A stretch of 64,000 nt of DNA from Candidatus Binatia bacterium (GTDB lineage Bacteria; Desulfobacterota; Binatia; UBA9968; JAJDTQ01). Below, one piece after another: positions 26,763 through 35,425 of the stretch; within the stretch, counting starts at the first letter, position 1, and each line of letters begins with the position of its first letter. The position numbers and the translations under genes are program-made. The notes under the pieces were generated by a model. That model did not search any database and was not told the origin of the DNA. It was given only the letters and a program-made list of their open reading frames with translations. Where the stretch lies: NCBI GenBank assembly GCA_022824205.1, contig JAJEAI010000103.1, positions 1 through 64,000 on the forward strand. Direction: 5' to 3'.

Positions 26763-26772
26763 GATAACGTTA
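26763..26772. promoter_or_regulatory. Candidate operator palindrome in the maiA/regulator gap
   Basis: ATAACGTTAT is a perfect 10-base palindrome in an AT-rich patch. On the minus strand, TTGGAA and TATAGG (spacing 15) flank it, suggesting a promoter for the XRE-cupin gene at 26672 that its product could block. Weak evidence: one site only, with no second copy found near 25879. Confidence 0.3.
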
Positions 26773-26944
26773 TTCCAAGCAAGTGTCTCGCCAACGATCC
26801 GTATCGAGGTAGCACGGCTGGCACGGCCGTTCTCCTCGCGCTAGACTTCCGGGATTCAAGTCCGGCCGGGTGGCGCCCAGTTGCGTCCACGGGCGAAGAG
26901 GGGTTGATGGAAAGGGCGGCCGGCCGGCTGTCATCGGAGGGAAG

Positions 26945-27583
26945 ATGCAACTCTACGGCTACTTCAGGAGCTCGGCTTCGTACCGGGTGCGCATAGCCCT
27001 GTCGCTCAAGGGCCTGGACTACGACCTTCAGCCCGTCCATCTGCGCCGCGGGGAACAGCAGGCGCCGGACTATGTGGCGCGAAATCCTCAAGGACTGGTC
27101 CCGGCACTGGTGCACGATGGATCGGTGTTCACGCAATCCCTGGCCATCGTGGAGTACCTCGAGGAACGTTTTCCGGAGCCGGCCTTGCTGCCCGCCGCGG
27201 CGGTCGACCGGGCCTGGGTCAGGGCGCTGGCGCAGGTGGTGGCCTGCGACATCCACCCCATCAACAACCTGCGCGTGTTGCAGTATCTGGAGAAAGACCT
27301 GGAGCTGGATGAAGGCGCCCGGGGCGCGTGGGCACGCCGCTGGATCGAGGAAGGCTTTGGCGCCATGGAAGCGATGCTGAAGAACGATCCGCGTACGGGC
27401 GCGCACTGTTTCGGAGACCGTCCGACCCTCGCCGACGTCTGCCTGGTGCCGCAGGTCTTCAATTCGCAGCGCTTCGCCGTGGACATGGGGCGGTACCCCA
27501 CCCTGGCGCGGATCCACGACAACTGCATGCGCCTTTCGCCGTTCAAGGACCAGGCTCCCGAACGACAGCCCGACGCCGAATGA
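26945..27583 (+). CDS. maiA: Maleylacetoacetate isomerase (zeta-class glutathione transferase)
   Basis: 212 residues from ATG 26945 (GGAGGGA upstream), exactly the family length. The active-site signature RSSASYRVRIALSLKGLDYD (12-31) is the bacterial MaiA form of SSCxxRVRIAL. GLVPALVHDG, then SLAIVEYLEERFP, makes the glutathione-binding half. The C-terminal helical domain keeps CDIHPINNLRVLQYL and GDRPTLADVCLVPQVFN. It isomerises maleylacetoacetate or maleylpyruvate using glutathione. The ATGA overlap with an SLC13 carrier implies an operon for uptake and use of dicarboxylates or gentisate/homogentisate products. Confidence 0.95.
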   Translation: MQLYGYFRSSASYRVRIALSLKGLDYDLQPVHLRRGEQQAPDYVARNPQGLVPALVHDGSVFTQSLAIVEYLEERFPEPALLPAAAVDRAWVRALAQVVACDIHPINNLRVLQYLEKDLELDEGARGAWARRWIEEGFGAMEAMLKNDPRTGAHCFGDRPTLADVCLVPQVFNSQRFAVDMGRYPTLARIHDNCMRLSPFKDQAPERQPDAE

Positions 27584-28968
27584 CCCTCGCGCTGTCACCG
27601 GCGCGGCTGTTGGCGGCGGGCGCATGCGCCATCGGCGTGGCGCTGGCCTGCATGCCCACGCCCGACGGACTGCCTCCCGCGGTCCTTCCCACCGCCGGAG
27701 TCGTGGTGGTGTGCGTGGGCCTTTGGGCCACGGCGGCCATCCCCGAGTACCTCACCGCGGTCATCTTTTGCTTCCTGGCGGTCACCGTCACCGGCGCGCC
27801 GAAGGACGTGGTCTTCGCTGGTTTCGCCTCCACCGCGGGGTGGTTGGTGTTCGGTGGCCTGATCATCGCGGCGGCGGTGCAGACCACGGGCCTCGGGGCG
27901 CACATCGCCACCGCCGCGGTGGCGTACTTCGGCCGATCCTATCGCGGTTTCCTGTGCCGCATCGTCCTCACCGCCGGGCTCATGGGCTTCATCGTGCCTT
28001 CGAACATGAGCCGGGTGCTGGTCATGCTGCCGATCTTTCTCAGCATGGGCGAGCGTCTCGGGTTCGAGCGGGGCAGCACCGGTCGCACCGGCGTGACCCT
28101 GGCGGTGGCCGCGGGCAGCATCTTCCCGAGCTTCGGAATACTCACCGCCGCCGTGCCCAACGTCGTCATGCTGGGCGCGGCGGAGAGCATCCACGGCATC
28201 CACATCACCTACGGCGAGTACTTCCTGATGCACTTTCCGGTGATCAGCATCGTCAACCTCGTCGCCCTGCCCTTCCTGATCGCCGCGCTCTTCCCCGCCG
28301 AGGTGCGGGCGTTGGAGGCGCCGGACGCGCCCACGCCCTGGACGGCCGCGGAACGCAAGCTGCTACTGTTCCTGGTGGCGGCCCTGGCCCTGTGGGTCAC
28401 CGACCACTGGCACCGGGTGTCACCGGCCTGGATCGCCCTCGGGGCCGGCATCCTGTGCCTTCTGCCGCGGCTCGGATGCATGGCGCCCGATTCCCTCGCC
28501 GGCAAGGTCAACCTGGGGCCGTGGCTCTTCATCTGCGGTATCGTGGGCATGGGATCGGTGGTGGTGCATAGCGGCCTGGGGGATCTTCTGGCCGGCTGGC
28601 TGCTGGAGAAGCTCCCCATGCAGCCCGGCCGCGACTTCGGGAACCTCGCCGCCATGAGCGCCGTGGGCATGCTCATCAGCATCGCCACCACGGTTCCGGG
28701 CGAGCCGGTCATCGCAGCCACCCTGGCAAGGGATATCAGCGCCGCCACCGGTTGGCCGGTGGCGACCGTGCTCCTCACCCAGACCGTCAACTGGTCCATG
28801 GTACCCTTCCCGTACGAGCTTCCGCCGATGGTGGTGGCGGCGCGCATGGCCGGGATGCCGGTGGGCCGCGCCACGCGCCTGTTGCTGTGCCTGACCCTGT
28901 TGGCCTGGGTCGTGACGCTGCCCCTCCAGTTCTTGTGGCTGCGACATCTGGGCTATTTCGCGGGCTGA
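27580..28968 (+). CDS. SLC13/DASS-family anion permease
   Basis: 462 residues starting in an ATGA overlap with maiA. It is highly hydrophobic, with about 11-12 membrane segments. VLPTAGVVVVCVGLWATAAI, GWLVFGGLIIAAAVQTTGLG, PSNMSRVLVMLPIFLSMGER and TTVPGEPVIAATLARDISAA are consistent with the divalent-anion:Na+ symporter and related CitMHS/ArsB folds, including an SNT-like PSNM in place of the typical SNTA. Substrate probably di- or tricarboxylates or sulfate. It is followed by a TauE gene 31 bases on. Confidence 0.85.
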   Translation: MTLALSPARLLAAGACAIGVALACMPTPDGLPPAVLPTAGVVVVCVGLWATAAIPEYLTAVIFCFLAVTVTGAPKDVVFAGFASTAGWLVFGGLIIAAAVQTTGLGAHIATAAVAYFGRSYRGFLCRIVLTAGLMGFIVPSNMSRVLVMLPIFLSMGERLGFERGSTGRTGVTLAVAAGSIFPSFGILTAAVPNVVMLGAAESIHGIHITYGEYFLMHFPVISIVNLVALPFLIAALFPAEVRALEAPDAPTPWTAAERKLLLFLVAALALWVTDHWHRVSPAWIALGAGILCLLPRLGCMAPDSLAGKVNLGPWLFICGIVGMGSVVVHSGLGDLLAGWLLEKLPMQPGRDFGNLAAMSAVGMLISIATTVPGEPVIAATLARDISAATGWPVATVLLTQTVNWSMVPFPYELPPMVVAARMAGMPVGRATRLLLCLTLLAWVVTLPLQFLWLRHLGYFAG

Positions 28969-28999
28969 ACGCCGGGCCGGCACGGGACAGGATACCGAG

Positions 29000-29722
29000 G
29001 TGGGTTGGGAAACCGGACTCTACGTTTTCGCCGTGGTGCTGGCGGCCGCGAGCCTCCAGGGCATCACCGGGGCCGGCATGATGATCCTCTCGGTGCCGGC
29101 TCTGGTGGTGGCGCTACCGGCCACCGTGGTGGTTCCGGGCATCGTCCTGGTCTATCTTCCCCTGGGCACGGCCCAGGTCATCCAGCTTCGCCGCGACGTG
29201 GACCGGCGACGCCTCGCCCTCCTGGCCGTGAGCTCGGCGCTGATGGTCCCGTTCGGCGCGGTGGTCCTGGGCGAAGTCGACACGGCGACCTTGCAACGGG
29301 GCATCGGCGCGCTGATGATCGTCCTGGCGCTGCTGCTGCAGGTCAAGCCCGGCCCGCCTTACACGCGGGAGGCGCCGGCGTGCGCGGGAGTCGGCCTGAT
29401 CGCCGGGTTCCTCGCCGCCAGCACGTCCGTGTCCGGCCCGCCCCTGGTGCTCCTGGGGCTGAAGCAACGCTGGCCGCCGGCCCGGTTCCGTGCCACCGTC
29501 ATCGCCTATTTCCTGATCATCTCCGCGTTCTCTCTCCCCTTCTACTGGGAAATGGACCTGCTCACCCCCGTCACCTGGCAGTTCGTACTTTACGGGCTGC
29601 CCGCCGTTGCCATCGGCTACTTCACCGGAACGTGGCTTCGGGCACGGGTGTCGGTGGCGGCCTTCCGTTGGCTCGCCACCGGCGTGGTGGTTGCCGGTGG
29701 CCTGTCGGCGGTTCTGCTATAG
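29000..29722 (+). CDS. TauE/SafE-family membrane transporter
   Basis: 240 residues from GTG 29000, with eight or so hydrophobic helices. The N-terminal SLQGITGAGMMILSVPALVV and the second-half LIAGFLAASTSVSGPPLVLL are the two paired G-x-x-G repeats typical of TauE/SafE (DUF81) carriers, which export sulfite, sulfoacetate or other organic anions. It is third in the maiA operon, so a sulfonated or carboxylated aromatic might be the substrate, but this is only a suggestion from context. Confidence 0.88.
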   Translation: MGWETGLYVFAVVLAAASLQGITGAGMMILSVPALVVALPATVVVPGIVLVYLPLGTAQVIQLRRDVDRRRLALLAVSSALMVPFGAVVLGEVDTATLQRGIGALMIVLALLLQVKPGPPYTREAPACAGVGLIAGFLAASTSVSGPPLVLLGLKQRWPPARFRATVIAYFLIISAFSLPFYWEMDLLTPVTWQFVLYGLPAVAIGYFTGTWLRARVSVAAFRWLATGVVVAGGLSAVLL

Positions 29723-29780
29723 GCGTTTCGGACACCACGGGCTTGGGCGAAGACGCGGCTTCGGGGGCTCTGGAGAAGTG

Positions 29781-29810
29781 TTGACAACCTATTGGCGACG
29801 TTGGTAGAAG
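29781..29810 (+). promoter_or_regulatory. Putative promoter of the first peptide-type binding protein
   Basis: TTGACA (29781-29786) is followed after 18 bases by TAGAAG (29805-29810). The same TTGACAAC and ACGTTG-x-TAGAAGCGC are kept ahead of the duplicated gene at 31499-31527, so selection or recent duplication has preserved the block. Confidence 0.45.
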
Positions 29811-29891
29811 CGCGGCCAAACAGGCAACGGCACGTCCACCCGCACTCCGACGTTTCTGCAACGCACGGGACGAACCAGAAAGGAGACGGAA

Positions 29892-31421
29892 ATGCGAACT
29901 CGATTCCGCGCCACTTTCGCGGCCTTGGTCTTCGCGGGCCTCGCCCTGACCCTTGCCGCCAACTCGGCATCGGCTCAGAACAAGACCCGGATCACCGTCG
30001 GCGTCACCGAGACCATGGAGACGTTCAACCCGTACGGAGACAGCGTGGCCCTGCTTTACGGCGTCTACACGGAGATGACCGGTCCCCTGTGCAAGTACAA
30101 CTGGAAGGACGCCAGGTGGGAGCCGCGGCTGGCCAAGAGCTGGACGGTGGAAGACCCGAACAACTGGCTGTTCGAAATCGACCAGCGCTACACGTTCAAT
30201 GACGGCAGCCCGGTGACCGCCGACGACATCGTGCACTCCCTCACGCGCATCCTCACCGATCCCCAGAGCAAGCAGAAGGCCGCGGTGACTCGCCCCATCA
30301 AGGAGGCCGCGGTGGTGGACAAGTTCAAGGTCCGCATCACCACCAAGAAGCCCACCGCTCCGCTGCTGGACTTCCTCTGCGACAACCTGATCATCACCAG
30401 CAAGGCGGCCTTCGACAAGTACGGCGCCAGGGAAGCCGACCGCAAGCACATGATGGGCGGCGGTCCCTACGCGTTCGCGGAGTTGGTGCCGGGACAGCGC
30501 ATGGTCATCAAGAAGCGCCCGGACCATCCGGACATGGCGAGAAACCCCAACGCGCCGGACGAGATCGTGTTCCGGGTCATGCGTGAACCCGAGCAGCGTG
30601 TGGCGGCGCTGATGAACAACGAGGTGCAGATCGCCCAGTTCATACCGCCGCACCTGTTCAATCCCGTGAACGATTCACCCAACCACAAGATTGCCAAGGC
30701 GGACTCCATCGAGATCATGTTCCTGGCCATGCAGCCCAAGCCGCCGTTCGACAAGAAGGAAGTGCGCCAGGCGGTGTGCTACGCCATCGACCGGGACAAG
30801 ATCATCAACACCCTGCTGCAGGGTCAGGCGCGGCGCCTCGACGGGCCCCTGGGTCCGGGGCAGTTGGGCTACAACCCGAACCTGAAGGCCCGCTACACCT
30901 ACGATCCCAAGAAGGCGCGCGAACTGCTGGCCGCGGCCGGCTATCCCGACGGTGTGGCCGTGGAGTTGCAGACGCCGGTCAACCGCTACGTGCTGGACAA
31001 GCAGGTGACCGAGGCCATGATCCCGATGCTCAACGCCGCGGGCTTCAAGGCCAGGCTGCTGACGCCGGAGTGGCCGACGCTATGGGCCAACGTGCAGAAG
31101 GGCAAGGTGCCGTTCTTCTACATGGGCCGCGGCGGGGTGCTGGACCCGAGCTCGGCGTTCCACCAGTACTTCAGGACGGGCGGGTCGCCGCGCATCGGCT
31201 TCTACCGTCCCGAAATCGACGCGGCCCTCGACGCGGAGCAGGCGGAGTTCGATCCCGAGAAGCGCAATCAACATCTGACCACGGCGATGGAGCTGATCAC
31301 GGATCTGGCGCCGGCCTGCTTCCAGTGGCGGCACCAGCTCCTGTGGGGCATGACCAAGGACATCGAGTATGAGCCCCCGGCCGACGCCCGCATCTACGGC
31401 ATGGACATGGTGGTGAAGTAA
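29892..31421 (+). CDS. ABC transporter substrate-binding protein, family 5 (oligopeptide/dipeptide type), copy 1
   Basis: 509 residues from ATG 29892 (AAAGGAGA upstream). A Sec signal peptide ends SASA-QNKTR at about 29. The mature protein follows SBP_bac_5: TMETFNPYGDSVALLYGVYT, LAKSWTVEDPNNWLFEI, VKVRI-like ligand helices, and VYA-type C-terminal lobes (YDPKKARELLAAAGYPDGV; GRGGVLDPSSAFHQYF). Such proteins bind peptides, opines, nickel or glutathione. It lacks any permease or ATPase nearby. A near-identical gene follows, after a terminator. Confidence 0.95.
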   Translation: MRTRFRATFAALVFAGLALTLAANSASAQNKTRITVGVTETMETFNPYGDSVALLYGVYTEMTGPLCKYNWKDARWEPRLAKSWTVEDPNNWLFEIDQRYTFNDGSPVTADDIVHSLTRILTDPQSKQKAAVTRPIKEAAVVDKFKVRITTKKPTAPLLDFLCDNLIITSKAAFDKYGAREADRKHMMGGGPYAFAELVPGQRMVIKKRPDHPDMARNPNAPDEIVFRVMREPEQRVAALMNNEVQIAQFIPPHLFNPVNDSPNHKIAKADSIEIMFLAMQPKPPFDKKEVRQAVCYAIDRDKIINTLLQGQARRLDGPLGPGQLGYNPNLKARYTYDPKKARELLAAAGYPDGVAVELQTPVNRYVLDKQVTEAMIPMLNAAGFKARLLTPEWPTLWANVQKGKVPFFYMGRGGVLDPSSAFHQYFRTGGSPRIGFYRPEIDAALDAEQAEFDPEKRNQHLTTAMELITDLAPACFQWRHQLLWGMTKDIEYEPPADARIYGMDMVVK

Positions 31422-31439
31422 CATCTTGTCCGGCGCACG

Positions 31440-31480
31440 GCGGGCATGCCTCCCGAACGGAGGCATGCCCGCTTCCTTTC
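31440..31480 (+). terminator. Rho-independent terminator of binding protein copy 1
   Basis: GCGGGCATGCCTCC (31440-31453), loop CGAAC, then the perfect complement GGAGGCATGCCCGC (31459-31472) and TTCCTTTC. It lies 18 bases past the stop codon. Confidence 0.85.
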
Positions 31481-31498
31481 CGAGTCCGTCCGCTTGAG

Positions 31499-31527
31499 TT
31501 GACAACTCCCAACCACGTTGATAGAAG
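31499..31527 (+). promoter_or_regulatory. Putative promoter of binding protein copy 2
   Basis: TTGACA (31499-31504), 17 bases, TAGAAG (31522-31527), directly after the terminator of copy 1. It mirrors 29781-29810. Confidence 0.45.
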
Positions 31528-31593
31528 CGCCAGAATCACGCAACCGTGTCGTCATGTTGCAAGGGAAGGTACAACCAGAGGAGAATAAACGAT

Positions 31594-33123
31594 ATGCGGA
31601 ACCACATGCGAACCACACTCGTGGCACTGGCCGTGGCCGGGCTCGCCCTATGCTTGGCCGCCAACACGGCGTTGGCACAGAACAAGACCCGCGTCAGCAT
31701 CGGCGTCACCGAGACCATGGAGACGCACAACCCGTACGGCGACAGCGTGGCCCTGCTCTACGGCATCTATACCGAGATGACCGGACCGTTGTGCAAGTAC
31801 AACTGGAAGGACGGCAAGTGGGAGCCGCGGCTGGCCAAGAGTTGGACCGTCGAGGACCCCAACAACTGGCTCTTCGAGATCGACCAGCGCTACAAGTTCA
31901 ACGACGGCAGTCCGGTGACCGCCGAGGACATCGTGCACTCCCTCTGGCGCGTACTCAACGACCCTCAGAGCAAGCAGAAGGCTTCGGTGGCGCGCCCGGT
32001 GAAGGAAGCCACGGTCGTCGACAAGTTCAAGGTCCGCATCACCACCAAGAAGCCCACCGCGCCGCTGCTGGACTTCCTCTGTGACGGTTTGATCATCACC
32101 AGCAAGGCGACCTACGACAAGGTCGGCGCCAAGGAAGCGGACCGCAAGCACCTGATGGGCGGTGGCCCGTATGGGTTGGCGGAACTGGTGCAGGGACAGC
32201 GCATGGTCATCAAGAAACGGCCCGATCACCCGGCCATGGTGCGCAACCCCAGCGCCCCGGACGAGATCGTGTTCCGGGTCATGCGCGAGCCCGAACAGCG
32301 GGTGGCGGCCCTGATGAACAACGAGGTTCAGATCGCCCAGTTCATCCCGCCGCATCTCTACAAGCCCGTGGACAGTTCCCCCAACCACAAGATCGTCCCC
32401 ACGGACTCCATCGAGATCATGTTCCTGGCCATGCAGCCCAAGCCACCCTTCGACAAAAAGGAAGCTCGGCAGGCGGTGTGCTACGCCATCGACCGGGACA
32501 AGATCATCAAGACCTTGCTGCAGGGACAGGCACGCCGCCTCGACGGTCCCCTGGGACCCGGACAGTTGGGATACAACGCGGACCTGAAGACCCGCTACAC
32601 CTACGACCCCAAGAAATCGCGCGAACTGCTGGCCAAGGCTGGCTATCCCGACGGCGTGGCCGTGGAGTTGCAGACGCCGGTGGGCCGCTACGTCCTGGAC
32701 AAGCAAGTGACCGAGGCGATGATCCCGATGCTGAACGAAGCGGGCTTCAAGGCCAAGCTGCTCACACCGGAGTGGCCGACGCTCTGGGCCAACGTACAGA
32801 AGGGCCGAGTGCCGTTCTTCTACATGGGCCGGGGCGGCGTGCTCGACCCGAGTTCGGCGTTCCACCAGTACTTCCGCAAGGGCGGCTCGCCGCGCATCGG
32901 CTTCTCGCACCCGGACATCGACGCGGCCCTCGACGCGGAGCAGGCCGAGTTCGACCCGGAGAAGCGCAATCAGCACCTCACCCGCGCCATGGAACTGATC
33001 ACCGACATGGCGCCGGCCTGCTTCCAGTGGCGCCACCAGCTCCTGTGGGGCATGGCGAACAACATCGAGTATCAGCCTCCGGCTGACGCCCGCATCTACG
33101 GCATGGACATCGTAGTCAAGTAG
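31594..33123 (+). CDS. ABC transporter substrate-binding protein, family 5, tandem copy 2
   Basis: 509 residues from ATG 31594 (AGAGGAGAA upstream); signal peptide ending TALA-QNKTR. It aligns without gaps to copy 1 over the whole length, with changes such as ETFNPYG to ETHNPYG, TRILTDPQ to WRVLNDPQ, and NNPNLK to NADLK. Most differences are on the lobe surfaces, so the copies may bind related but not identical ligands. It has its own promoter and terminator like its twin, pointing to duplication of the whole unit. No membrane component is present. Confidence 0.95.
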   Translation: MRNHMRTTLVALAVAGLALCLAANTALAQNKTRVSIGVTETMETHNPYGDSVALLYGIYTEMTGPLCKYNWKDGKWEPRLAKSWTVEDPNNWLFEIDQRYKFNDGSPVTAEDIVHSLWRVLNDPQSKQKASVARPVKEATVVDKFKVRITTKKPTAPLLDFLCDGLIITSKATYDKVGAKEADRKHLMGGGPYGLAELVQGQRMVIKKRPDHPAMVRNPSAPDEIVFRVMREPEQRVAALMNNEVQIAQFIPPHLYKPVDSSPNHKIVPTDSIEIMFLAMQPKPPFDKKEARQAVCYAIDRDKIIKTLLQGQARRLDGPLGPGQLGYNADLKTRYTYDPKKSRELLAKAGYPDGVAVELQTPVGRYVLDKQVTEAMIPMLNEAGFKAKLLTPEWPTLWANVQKGRVPFFYMGRGGVLDPSSAFHQYFRKGGSPRIGFSHPDIDAALDAEQAEFDPEKRNQHLTRAMELITDMAPACFQWRHQLLWGMANNIEYQPPADARIYGMDIVVK

Positions 33124-33143
33124 AACGCGTTTTGTCCGACGGA

Positions 33144-33188
33144 AAGAGGGGCATGCTTCCGGCTCGGAGGCATGCCCCTCTTGATTTC
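33144..33188 (+). terminator. Rho-independent terminator of binding protein copy 2
   Basis: AAGAGGGGCATGCTTCC (33144-33160) pairs with GGAGGCATGCCCCTCTT (33166-33182) with one G-T wobble, followed by GATTTC. It shares the GCATGC core with the first terminator, as expected from duplication. Confidence 0.85.
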
Positions 33189-33258
33189 AGCGACCCGAGC
33201 CCGATCCCCAACGTGACGGGAATTCGCGCCTGGGACCGAAACATCCAGGGAGGCACTC

Positions 33259-34161
33259 ATGAAACCCCGATTCCGCGGCATCTTCATCCCTACCCTGACC
33301 ACTTTCGACGACGATGGCGAGGTGGACTTCGACGTTCTCGCCGAGATGCTGGAGTTCCACATCGCCGCCGGCGTGCACGGCCTCTTCGTGCTCGGCTCCA
33401 CCGGCATGGGCCCGGCCATGACCACGGAGCAGCGCGTGGCCACGGCGGAGTTCGTCATGGAGCGGGTCAGGGGACGCGTCCCGGTGGTCATGCACGCGGG
33501 CACCGCCGACGTGCAGACCACCTGCCGGCTCGCCCGGCACGCCCAGGGACTGGGGGTGGACGCGGTGGCCGTGGTGCCGCCGTACTACTATACCGACCAC
33601 ACCCCGTGGGAAATCACGGCGCACTTCAAGACCGTGGCGGACGCGGTGAACGGCACGCCGCTGTTCCTCTACGACAACGTGAAGTACTCCGGCTGGGCCT
33701 TCACTCCGGCCACCGCCAAGGCCTTGCAGAGCGAAGTGCCGGCGCTCTGCGGCATGAAGGCGAGCTACTACGCCCAGGGACCCCTGCTCGGTTACCTCGA
33801 AGCCATGCCCGGGGACTTCGCCGTCATGTCGGGAAACAGCATCGACCTCATGCCGGCGACGCCCCACGGACTCAGCGGCGCCATCCCGCCCTTGACCAGC
33901 GCGATCCCCGAGATCTGCGTGGCCCTGTGGAACGCCCTGGAGCGCCGTGATTACGAGGCGGCGGTGCCGCTGCAGAAAAAGGCCGACGACTTCGGGCGCG
34001 CCATCGGCCGTCTGGGCCAACGCTTCGGCCGCAGCGCGCATCGGGAAGCCATGCGCGCCCGCGGTTTCAAGATCGAGCGCTACCCGCGCTGGCCGTCGGA
34101 GGAGCTGACCGAGGAAGCGATGCAGACCGTCGCGGACGCCTTGAGGGCCACCGGCGTCTGA
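33259..34161 (+). CDS. DapA-family aldolase (dihydrodipicolinate synthase/N-acetylneuraminate lyase type)
   Basis: 300 residues from ATG 33259 (GGGAGG upstream). TIM-barrel class I lyase with GSTGMGPAM (46-54) in place of GTTGE, VVPPYYYTDHT around residue 106, the Tyr in FLYDN (138), and the Schiff-base Lys at 167 in ALCGMKASY. The GSTG form belongs to the broad DapA-like group that cleaves or makes 2-oxo acids and not only lysine precursors. Last of the plus-strand run; the opposite cluster starts 47 bases on. It may cleave a keto-acid product of that cluster. Confidence 0.9.
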   Translation: MKPRFRGIFIPTLTTFDDDGEVDFDVLAEMLEFHIAAGVHGLFVLGSTGMGPAMTTEQRVATAEFVMERVRGRVPVVMHAGTADVQTTCRLARHAQGLGVDAVAVVPPYYYTDHTPWEITAHFKTVADAVNGTPLFLYDNVKYSGWAFTPATAKALQSEVPALCGMKASYYAQGPLLGYLEAMPGDFAVMSGNSIDLMPATPHGLSGAIPPLTSAIPEICVALWNALERRDYEAAVPLQKKADDFGRAIGRLGQRFGRSAHREAMRARGFKIERYPRWPSEELTEEAMQTVADALRATGV

Positions 34162-34208
34162 CGGCAACGCGCGGTCCGGGGCTGCGCGCGGTCGGGGCCG
34201 CGCGTGGT

Positions 34209-34640
34209 TCAGGCCTTCTTCTGCGCGGAGGCGGGGGCGGGCGGCTCGAGGTCCCAGCCCTGGGCGGAGATGTCCATGATCACGCCGTTGGGGCCGCGCA
34301 CCTTCTCCTCGAAGTAGAAGCTGTGGTGGGAGCCGACGGCGTCGCCGAGGATCTCGGCACCGGTGCCGTCGAGCTTCGCGTTGGCCTCCTGAACGTCGTC
34401 CACCTGGAACCCCATGTGGTGGAGTCCCTCGTAGGCGGCGCCGCCGACCATGTCCGCGGCCTCGTCGGAGGGGTAGTTCAGGAACGCGAAGTTGACGTGC
34501 CCGTCCGAGAGGAACACGCCACCGCCGCGCGGCGAGTCGGGCACCTTCTTGATGAACTTGAGCCCGAACACCTTCTGGTAGAAGGCCGCGGTCTTGTCCG
34601 GATCCTTGGTGGCGATGGCGATATGCCTCAAGCGTGCCAT
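34209..34640 (-). CDS. Single-domain VOC protein (glyoxalase-like), last gene of the HDO cluster
   Basis: 143 residues. ARLRHIAIATKDPDKTAAFY, VNFAFLNYPSD, EGLHHMGFQVDDVQEANAKL and GPNGVIMDISAQGWD make a single VOC module. Likely metal ligands are H6 and a His of LHH; the third position carries Asp. The tail ends in lysine/alanine. It belongs to the minus-strand set with HDO oxidases; a related VOC gene begins that set's second position (38907). Such proteins often isomerise or cleave the product of an oxygenase. Confidence 0.9.
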   Translation of the reverse strand: MARLRHIAIATKDPDKTAAFYQKVFGLKFIKKVPDSPRGGGVFLSDGHVNFAFLNYPSDEAADMVGGAAYEGLHHMGFQVDDVQEANAKLDGTGAEILGDAVGSHHSFYFEEKVRGPNGVIMDISAQGWDLEPPAPASAQKKA

Positions 34641-34691
34641 GGGGACTCCCTTCTTCTCTTTCGTGTCTGTTCCCGGCGAACGCGGACGCCG

Positions 34692-35402
34692 TCAATCGGC
34701 CGTTTGCATGGCCCGGCCGACGCCGCCGAGAAACACCTGCCAGAACTCCAGCGACTGCCGCGCCGCGTCCAGAATGCCCTCCCACTGGACTTCCGTCGTG
34801 GCGTAGTTGGCCAGCAGGTCCATGGTCTGGCCCTTGTGGTCGGTATCGGCCTCGCGGTGCAGCCTGAAGTTGGGCAACTGCTCCTCGCTCAGCCCGAGGT
34901 CCGTCATCCAGCGCTCCTGGGCGCGCGTCTGGTGCGCGCCGCCCGGAATGATCGGGTCCAGGTTGACGCGCTCCAGCACCGCCACGCCGCCGAGCCCCTC
35001 CAGCCATCCCAGGTTGAAGGCCAGCCAGCTCCAGCCGGCGATGGCTGCCCGGGTGGTGGGCAGCGGTTGCGCGTGGTGCACCTCGTCCGCGGTGAGGCCC
35101 ACGGCCTCGCCGTGCCGCACCCACAGGGTGTAGTGGTCGGAACCGCAACGCGGATCGAAGAGCATCTCCTCGGTCTCGTGCTCCAGCAGTTCCTTCTTGA
35201 CCTCCATGTGCGGACAGCGCGCGATGAGGTAGGCCCAGGCCGACCGCCGCCCGCGCACGAACAGGCCGAACTGCTGCGCGATGATCCGCGCCCGGCGCGG
35301 GGTCAGCCGCACCCCGTAGAACTCCTGGACCTCGGGAGCGGCAAACGCCTCCCGGGTCAACTGGTTCAGCATCTCGTCGTACCGTGTTGCCGTCGCATCC
35401 AT
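34692..35402 (-). CDS. HDO-type iron oxidase (TenA/heme-oxygenase-like fold), paralog A
   Basis: 236 residues, all helical, of the heme-oxygenase-like di-iron (HDO) superfamily that includes CADD, UndA and BesC. A full six-ligand set is visible: E79 and H90 (ETEEMLFDPRCGSDH), E135 (LGWLEGL), and H182, D186 and H189 in NFRLHREADTDH. The H-x3-D-x2-H end is the same as in paralogs B and C. It probably activates O2 for an oxidative bond cleavage or desaturation. Starts 23 bases after the stop of paralog B, hence co-transcribed. PqqC/TenA without metal would lack these ligands. Confidence 0.82.
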   Translation of the reverse strand: MDATATRYDEMLNQLTREAFAAPEVQEFYGVRLTPRRARIIAQQFGLFVRGRRSAWAYLIARCPHMEVKKELLEHETEEMLFDPRCGSDHYTLWVRHGEAVGLTADEVHHAQPLPTTRAAIAGWSWLAFNLGWLEGLGGVAVLERVNLDPIIPGGAHQTRAQERWMTDLGLSEEQLPNFRLHREADTDHKGQTMDLLANYATTEVQWEGILDAARQSLEFWQVFLGGVGRAMQTAD

Positions 35403-35425
35403 CCCGCCGCTCCTTTTGGACGACT

